Of a DNA stretch of 64,000 nucleotides, positions 57,196 through 64,000 are shown piece by piece; the first letter of the stretch is position 1; every line of letters begins with the position of its first letter. Where the stretch lies: contig LLCB01000064.1 of NCBI GenBank assembly GCA_001414345.1, positions 1-64,000 on the forward strand. Direction: 5' to 3'. Origin of the DNA: Hymenoscyphus infarciens. Taxonomy: Eukaryota; Ascomycota; Leotiomycetes; Helotiales; Helotiaceae. The position numbers and the translations under genes were made by a program. The notes beneath the pieces were generated by a model. It ran no database searches. It had not been told where the DNA came from and saw only the letters and a program-made list of their open reading frames with translations.

Positions 57196-60100
57196 AACTT
57201 TTTCCTCCTTCTGCGAGTTGAGCATTTATGTTGTTTGTTTATTTGATAAAATTGAAACAATTCTTCGCTTAACAGGTGAAGAGTATATCGTTCGTATGGG
57301 ACCGCTGAAAAGTCCCTAAAAAGTAAAAAAAAAATTAATAATAGAACCGGCAAACCCTGAATTCTCACCCCCAGCGACTGCGATAGTACTATGCGAGGAC
57401 CCCCGGGTTTTAAGCCACAAGTGGCATTGCAACACACACCAACCGTCGGCTGCTTTAGAGGTAAAACTGCTGCCTGTTTCAGCTCCACACCAAAACATCC
57501 ATTGGACGTACGATCTGCCCAGTTTTGAATTTTGTGTGTGGAATTGTGGGGCATTCGCTTAATTATCGGGGACTGGGGGAGAGTGAGGTGAATCACTCCC
57601 TACGATGTACACTTCTCGCGGCTGGGAATGGATGCTAAGCAAAGCTAGAAATAGGTTGGTGAGAAAGCTTTCGTACATTTATTCAAGAGAATAACCACAG
57701 TAATATATTTCAGCGTCCAACCCAAAGACTAGCGCTAGACAAAAAGGTCTTCAAACTTCATTCAACATCAGTTAGCACCAACAATGTCAGAAAAAAACAC
57801 TCTCTTCCCCCATGTACCTCATCGCAACTCCCAAATCCTTTACAGCCGATATCTGATTGCACAAGGTTCCAATCCCAAGATTGGAACCTTGATGACCGAG
57901 GCAGTCTTGGTTTGTTACACACCTCGCAAATTTCAAAAGCTTTACACCATTCCATATCTGCCCTCCGCGCACGTAAACCATGCATACCTACCCCACTACC
58001 TACCTAGTACTGGGAACCATCTGACGTTTATCGCCAATAATTCCAACAAACGAATCCAACTCTCATGGTCACAGACCTTTTTTCCCATTCACTCCTCATG
58101 GCTACATATGGCCTGAAGCTTTGAATGAGACTAATTGAGAACGGCAACTTTGGTTTGACTCCAGTACGCTCGTCTGTTTTTATCCTCCTTTGGCCTGTAA
58201 AGGTGATTATGGTAGTGATAAAACATATCCATGTAAATGCTTCCAGTGTAGTCGAAGCTCACTTGCTTGATCAAACCCAATGTATTTGAGTGAAGCGCTG
58301 ATACTCCACTTGGAAACTGCTGTTTTGCAGTATAGCTGGAGTGGTTCCTAGCCATCGGAGACACGGTTGCTTTTTTCACTTTCCAACTTATACTTTTATT
58401 CTTCTCTCATTTTTTTTGCTCTTTTTCATCTTCACCTTTCCAAGATCTTAGATCTCTCCGCCGTTGTAAAATTCGTAACGGAGAACCTTCCACGCTTATT
58501 TACCTTGTGGTTTGTTAAGCTAATGCTTAATTAGGTGGTTGTTCGGCTTGTCACCGCTAATACCAAGTCAGCTACACAATCAATTTCACCTGCTTCATAC
58601 ATAGCAACAATCCTGCTCAAGGTGGGAAATGACACTAACTTCACACAAGCCAGTTGAATGTACATCTTGGATCATCACCATACAAGGCCAGCTTCAGCCA
58701 CACCCCTACCTGCCCCTTGTCGCTTAGCCCAGCCCACTCAATTCATTCGCTCATGGCTCATTTTATGAATGACGCTATAGATTACCCATTCCCACGCTAA
58801 ATATAACCTTAAAACACCCCTGCCCGCCCTAGTATCGCACTAGTATTTCACCCTCCGCTGCTTTTACCTCTTCAAAGTTTGACAGAGTCACTTCAAAATA
58901 TTTGTTAGCACTACCACCAAAAAGTCACAACCTCAGATCTACTTGATATTTTAATAGAGAGTTAGCCCCAAATCTCATGGCCATGTGAAAGAAATTATTT
59001 TTGGATTAGAGGTTGTGGGCGCAAAGTTATTAAGAATGCGCCTCAAGGCCGTAAAGGCGGCTCTCGAAGATTTTTTGCGATGTGCAACAAAACGGAAGTA
59101 TCTCGGGAGCAAGCGGGAAGGCGGGAGCTAGCTCGTGGGCTAGTGCCGTCTCAGGTTAGGGTATCATGGGCTCAGGATAGTGAATGTCGTTGGTTAATTG
59201 GGCGAGAATCAACCTCCTCTACTACCCGCAACATTTTCAGTCACCTTGCGACACCGACCAAAGTGTAGAGCGAGAGCAGGCGAGCTTGAAAATAGTCATG
59301 CAAGAACACGCAACGGGGTCAACGACGCCAATTTTCTTTAAAACTGTTCAAAACACCCAACAACCCGGCACCCAGTTTAATTACCAGCATTTCAATTCAC
59401 AACTCATACTACCTCTGTCAACTCCCATCGAAAAATGACCTCCGTCGTTGCCTGAGTCGCCCTCGACCGTAACGCAAAAAAGAGACAGTCGAGCATCGCT
59501 TCTTCGCTCTCAATATCTCAACCAGAAGCTCAACTCGCTCTTTCCCTCTTGGCGCTCCTTCTTCGCTTAATTTGCCCCAAGACTTCCTTGGTGTCACTTG
59601 TGTTTCTTTCAACCAGCATCACTCAACAAGCTTACCCTCTGCCAAATTGTCAATTGTCGACCGGCTCCCAGTACTCGTCCGTCGTAACAAACACTCAGAA
59701 CAAAGATATTTTACCCCTTCTGTGAGGCAGATAATTTTCTTGATTCTGGGAGCAATCCACTCTTATTTGAAGATGCAAGGTAGACACTGAACTAACAGGC
59801 GCAACAGCAGGAAGAAATCACCGAGCCTGTTCTTGAACAATGTCAATCATTACTTCAAACCTAACTATTACCCGTTCGGGACTCCGCTTCGGACGCATTA
59901 TCAACTATCAACCTCCACTTCAATTCACAAATCATTAATAACGCCAACAGGAGAACACCAACGAATCAGCTTGCCAACATGTTTTATCGACTTCCAGCCC
60001 CAACGAAAGAGGCCATCTTTCCTACTGCAATTCTTGCAGCGTGTCATCTCTTTTAGGAAGTTGTGTCGACTCGCGATGCTTAAGAGTGCGCTTTGAGACA

Positions 60101-60475
60101 GAAGTAAAAAATAGGTATGTCTTTGAGTAAGTATGTAGGAGTCTGTGAGCTGTTCTGCTCCTTCGTCAAAGAGTCTAATGTCGAGGCAAGAGTTTTAAGC
60201 GTGTAAGGTGGTTTACAAATTCCATACAAACTTGTCAGGTGGAAAGACTTGATACTATGTGAGATTCTTTTTCGATGGGAAGTTTCATAAATCTTGCTTG
60301 TCTCATTAGTCTGAAGTTCACAGTTTCTTTGGAGCCTTCCAGCTGCTCTGACCTGTTTCAAAAAGCACTTTCAATCCCCCGAAATGTTTGGAACAATATC
60401 TTTGTTTCGCCCGGGTAATTTAGAAGAATATTTTCAGTTCTCCGGGTCCCTTTGGAACATTGATTTGGATTGTTC
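57196..60475. other. 3.3-kb gene-poor interval
   Basis: No recognised gene. Frames at 57784-58116 and 59080-59790 lack family character. A perfect 12-bp hairpin lies at 57863-57890. Confidence 0.4.
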
Positions 60476-60965
60476 AACCTGTTTTGTGATGCGTTTGGAA
60501 CAATCCTTTTATGTACTCGAAACCTGTGGGTTGATATCTTTTTTTTGTAGTGATGGTGGCTGAAAAGGAGGTGGAAGAGACAGGGAGATGCGAGACTGAG
60601 TTAAGCTTCTTCCTCAACCCTTGTATTGTTCCAACTGTTTAGAATAATACCTTTTAAGTACCCAAGAAGTTTACCTTGATGCATTTGAGATGACTGGAAA
60701 TGTCTAGGTTGATTTATTTCATTCGTGGTAGCTGAGAAAGCCGGAAACCCGTGAAGTTGGGCGGCGCGGGAAGCTGAGTCGGGATGAAGCACTTCACTTG
60801 CTCCTTCCTAGAATGAAATTGTGCGAATCTTTCAGAAAGATGGCTTGCAATTGTCCGAAACAACTGGAATAATACTTTTAGTTACTCAAAACATTTAGAA
60901 CGATAATATTCATTCGTGGTGTAGGTGGTTGAGAAAGGGATGGGAGAGGGAGTGAGTGAGTGAGT
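60476..60965. repeat. Degenerate ~200-bp repeat, about three copies
   Basis: Three diverged units share a GTTTGGAACAAT/GTTTAGAATAAT-like start, a TACTTTTAAGTACYC-like middle and a GTGGTNGCTGAGAAAG-like end (near 60493, 60632 and 60865). It lies just upstream of the Ima1 gene. Assigned by eye, with indels. Confidence 0.4.
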
Positions 60966-61292
60966 CGCTCCTTCCTCGACATCGCGACTTCCCTCTTCGT
61001 CGAGCAAATCCAAAGTTAAATCCAGCCCCCGCCATAAGATATCTTTCCTCAGTCACAGCTTCCTCCTCCTCCTCTTCTCTTCATGCACATTGCAAACTTC
61101 AACACTTTCAAACCACTTTTGGCAACTACAAATCACAATCTTCACTCCAACCCAAAACTCAATATGTACAAAATGTTCACTCCTCGGCGTTTACCCTCGT
61201 ATTTATACGATAACGCCGACGACGAAAAAACGCCCACAATTCGCATTGTCAGCGCTTTCTACCAGCTTGCGACACCAACCCAAAATGCCCTA

Positions 61293-62703
61293 ATGGCACT
61301 TCGAAATCGATTCCTCGTCTGCTACTACTGCAATGTGAAATCCTCCATCAAATTCCAATCGGGAATAACCTCATTTGTCTGCCCATGCTGCGACGCAGAG
61401 AATTTCCTCGATGAGGTCAGTTTCCCCCTCTTACTTGAACATGCGGACACTGACTGGCGCAATAGAATGGAGACATCACCGATCCTCCTGTCTCCTCTGC
61501 GACCGAATACAACGGATTCTCCTCTATCCGCCGACGACTTTCGATTCCAAATACCATCGATTCCACTCCTACAAAAGCCTTCCAATTCTGCAAACAATGC
61601 AGCAACCAACAGCGCCTCAAAGTCGCAGCCCTAGCAGGGTTTGAGGGCGACTCGGAGATGGCGCGACAAGAGTTTGTTCGCAATACAGAGCTTCGATACC
61701 CTGGAATCTGCGAGGACTGTCGACCAGGCGCCAACGAAGCCCTCAAACTGTCCTACAAGGCAGCCAAACAAGACTTCTTTGGCCATGCATTGAAGAAGAC
61801 TAGAGAGCAGAGGTCGAATCCTCAATACACCACCAAAACTTCCAGCATTGGACGCGTCCTCTGGTACACAGCCATCATCGCTCGAATCCTCTGGAGCATC
61901 TGCAGCATTGTCCTCGCAGCTCCTCATTCTTCCCTCAACACCACGATTAACACTGCCATCGAGATGGTCGCCTCTGATGCTTGCGCAATGAGCTGCCTTG
62001 TCTTGACCTTTTCCGCTGCCTTCTGGAATCCAAAATACAATGGTTCCAAGCCTCTCACCTCCTACATCGCCCGATACACGAAATGGTATCTCTTCCAGTT
62101 GTTGGCTTTTGCAATTAACGCCATCGCCTTCCTCTACATCAATCCGCTTGTCTGCAGCTTACATATTTCTGCGTTCACAATGAGCCTTCATGGTTCAATT
62201 ATCATACTCTGGATTCTGGTAAGTATTCCTCCCTCCAACTTTCTGCCTTTGCTAACCATCCCCAGATTGCAAAACTGGCTCTGCAATCGATCGAAACCTC
62301 ACGAAAAACGCCCAATTGGCGCAATATACCCCTCATCGACCGAACCTCCCCACAACCTAAACAGAAAGGTCCTACAACAATGTTTTCCGCCCTCATTGAT
62401 ATAGCGGCGGATCCATTTGTCGACCAAAAACCCTCCGATGATACTGCAATGGACTGGACTCCCACCGTCCCTGCAACTCCTACTGCGAAGGTTGGAAGAC
62501 GAGTAAATGATTTTCAACTCGCTCCACCAAGATTCTTCGCCCCACAACCACAAGAAAAAGAAGTCGATGATGTCGCACAACTATTTGAGAAGAAACTGTC
62601 TGTCTCTGAAGATACACACAAGGGAAATACCCTTACGAAGCTTACGATAATGACTGGGATAATTGCTATTGGCCTTGGAGTTTGGGTCACATTCTGTTTA
62701 TGA
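61293..62703 (+). CDS. ima1: Ima1-like inner nuclear membrane protein
   Basis: Exons 61293-61415, 61466-62218, 62266-62703 (introns 50 and 47 bp), giving 437 aa. The N-terminal Ima1_N zinc-binding domain has CYYC, CPCC, CKQC and CEDC pairs, and the first intron junction restores the family motif DENGDITDPP. Five membrane segments follow: WYTAIIARILWSICSIVL, ACAMSCLVLTFSAAFW, WYLFQLLAFAINAIAFLYI, a long one around SLHGSIIILWIL, and a C-terminal MTGIIAIGLGVWVTFCL. Ima1 (human Samp1/NET5) sits in the inner nuclear membrane and helps couple chromatin and spindle or centrosome to the envelope. Met 61293 is preferred because family members start just before the first CxxC. An in-frame extension to 61083 is possible. 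Confidence 0.88.
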
Positions 62704-64000
62704 ATTGGGATTCTCAAAGGGCGTTTTTTTAGGCATTGTAAAAATTGTTATTGGCACTGAGGTGTCTATATTTGGATTGGGAATGGGCGTTTTCGGGACT
62801 TGTATAAATGGGAAGGAACCCTCAATGGATTGGGAATGATTAATGACACCAGAATAGTGTTTTTTGTAAGTACAAAAGTACTATGATTGACATGAAATGG
62901 CTGAGGCCTCTTTTTGAATATTTCCAGTCTTCTGTTTGGTGACCTTTGTGATTTTAAATTCTTTTGTTTATATATTCTTCTATTTATATATGCAAGTTTT
63001 AATCTTGAAACTGATTTAATTTATCAGAAGATTGTTTTGTATTAATTAGAGGTTTTTTTTTGGTTTGATTCTATTTACCTTCTCGCTTCGTCCATCCGTC
63101 GGCTACACTAAGATCGACTGACAACCCAACTATGCTTAAATAATTAATTACTCTACAACCCACGGTCGGAAAGACTTTGTTTTTTGATGAGCATACAAGT
63201 GTAATTGCATTTTTGAAACCGGGTCCCGTCTGAGAAGTAGTTTACTTGAGGTTGTTTCCGTGCGAGGAGAGAAATTTCTCTTTATGTTAGCAGTGGGGGG
63301 TTGATGGAGAAGTTGTGCCAAGGCCTTCTACTGGAGTATCAAATCCGCAAACCACTATGTGAAGCAGTGATTTGATGGATTTGGAGCAAGTACATTTTGT
63401 ACTAGATATCGATTAAAGGGGGATTTGGGGATTTGGGATTGGGATTGGGATATTTCATGGGGTTGGAGAATGTGGTGTTGTGTTTGTGATGGAGAGTGAG
63501 GAAAACTTTCATTGTTTCGTCGCACCTACCTACCCAGCTCATTGTTCTAATTACTTAGGAGACGTGTCTTGTATATGTCCTAGGAGGCTGGGAATAATGA
63601 ACTTGTTGGGCTGGTACGAGTTAAAGTGTCAGTTTTTACTGTCTACCTACGCGAGGTGGGTGAGGATGCAACGCAACAATTGAGAAGGGCGGAGTCTTCT
63701 CGTTGCTGAGGAGTTTATTTGATTTAATATAATTATTAAAAAGTGTGGTGGGATGAGGATTGTGGATGAGGATTCGTGGTGTAGAAATGGGATTTTGGTT
63801 CCCTTAAAAGACACTTTTGGTTTTGAGGTATTTACCGTGAGGGAAATTGGGGTGCGGATTCTTATATAGTGGCGGTAGATTGGCATTTAAAATTGATTTG
63901 GAGCGAATGAGACCGATCCGAATGCTTGAGACGCGAGCTGGAATTGTCGATGGAAGAGTTGAAATGGTTGAGGTGGATGTTTGGATGGCTAGTCAAAACA
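62704..64000. other. Intergenic to window end
   Basis: No gene recognised. A short run of GGGATTTGGG/GGGATT units lies at about 63419-63450. Frames at 63480-63886 lack family character. Confidence 0.45.

Noticed and set aside
56649..57596. 315-aa minus-strand frame
   Set aside because: Mostly antisense to the ankyrin gene, which has unambiguous repeats on the plus strand.

Overview
The window is nuclear DNA of a filamentous ascomycete (Pezizomycotina; a Leotiomycete is likely but not proven). The evidence is short spliceosomal introns (46 to 138 bp, GT...CTAAC-like branch...AG) in almost every gene, fungus-specific families (DUF3431, NmrA-like, STAND-type N-terminal domains, Ima1, Rsm25/mS23), and AT-rich repeat blocks whose copies differ almost only by C/T and G/A transitions. 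That is the signature of repeat-induced point mutation (RIP).

Layout. 1-2400 is a RIP-degraded retroelement block with LTR remnants. 2480-7836 holds three damaged or doubtful genes next to it: a BTB/POZ pseudogene, a DUF3431 gene cut off from its membrane anchor by one stop, and a two-TM membrane-protein gene with four in-frame stops. 8672-14340 is an accessory strip: a hAT-type MITE with a perfect 8-bp target duplication, a TA-flanked mariner-like MITE, a secreted cysteine-rich protein gene, a third inverted-repeat element and a 117-bp tandem repeat. 14450-42877 is ordinary gene space: an NmrA-like dehydrogenase-fold protein, an 814-aa STAND-N-domain protein, a patatin-fold protein lacking the nucleophile serine, a frameshifted unknown gene, the DNA repair enzyme PNKP, a Ser/Pro-rich protein, and a divergent pair of mitochondrial genes (PPR protein and ribosomal protein mS23/Rsm25), followed by ALG14. 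Several gene-poor stretches of 1.5 to 4 kb separate them.

44688-54369 is the most structured region. Matching ~46-bp terminal inverted repeats 9.7 kb apart enclose two complete non-autonomous LTR elements of one family (3814 and 3211 bp, each with a perfect 5-bp target duplication) and a solo LTR. Subtracting these leaves about 2.3 kb, the size of a cut-and-paste DNA transposon, and across one junction a reading frame closes cleanly. This is a nested transposon with a readable insertion history. The LTR elements have no visible gag or pol. Instead they carry two arrays of short modules (~160 bp and ~80 bp) whose copy number differs between the two elements.

55153-57195 encodes a STAND-N-domain/ankyrin protein bordering the transposon island, and 61293-62703 encodes the inner nuclear membrane protein Ima1. 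No convincing tRNA, rRNA, CRISPR array or secondary-metabolite cluster was seen. Housekeeping roles represented are DNA end repair (PNKP), N-glycan assembly (ALG14), mitochondrial translation (Rsm25, PPR) and nuclear envelope architecture (Ima1). The genes do not form one pathway.
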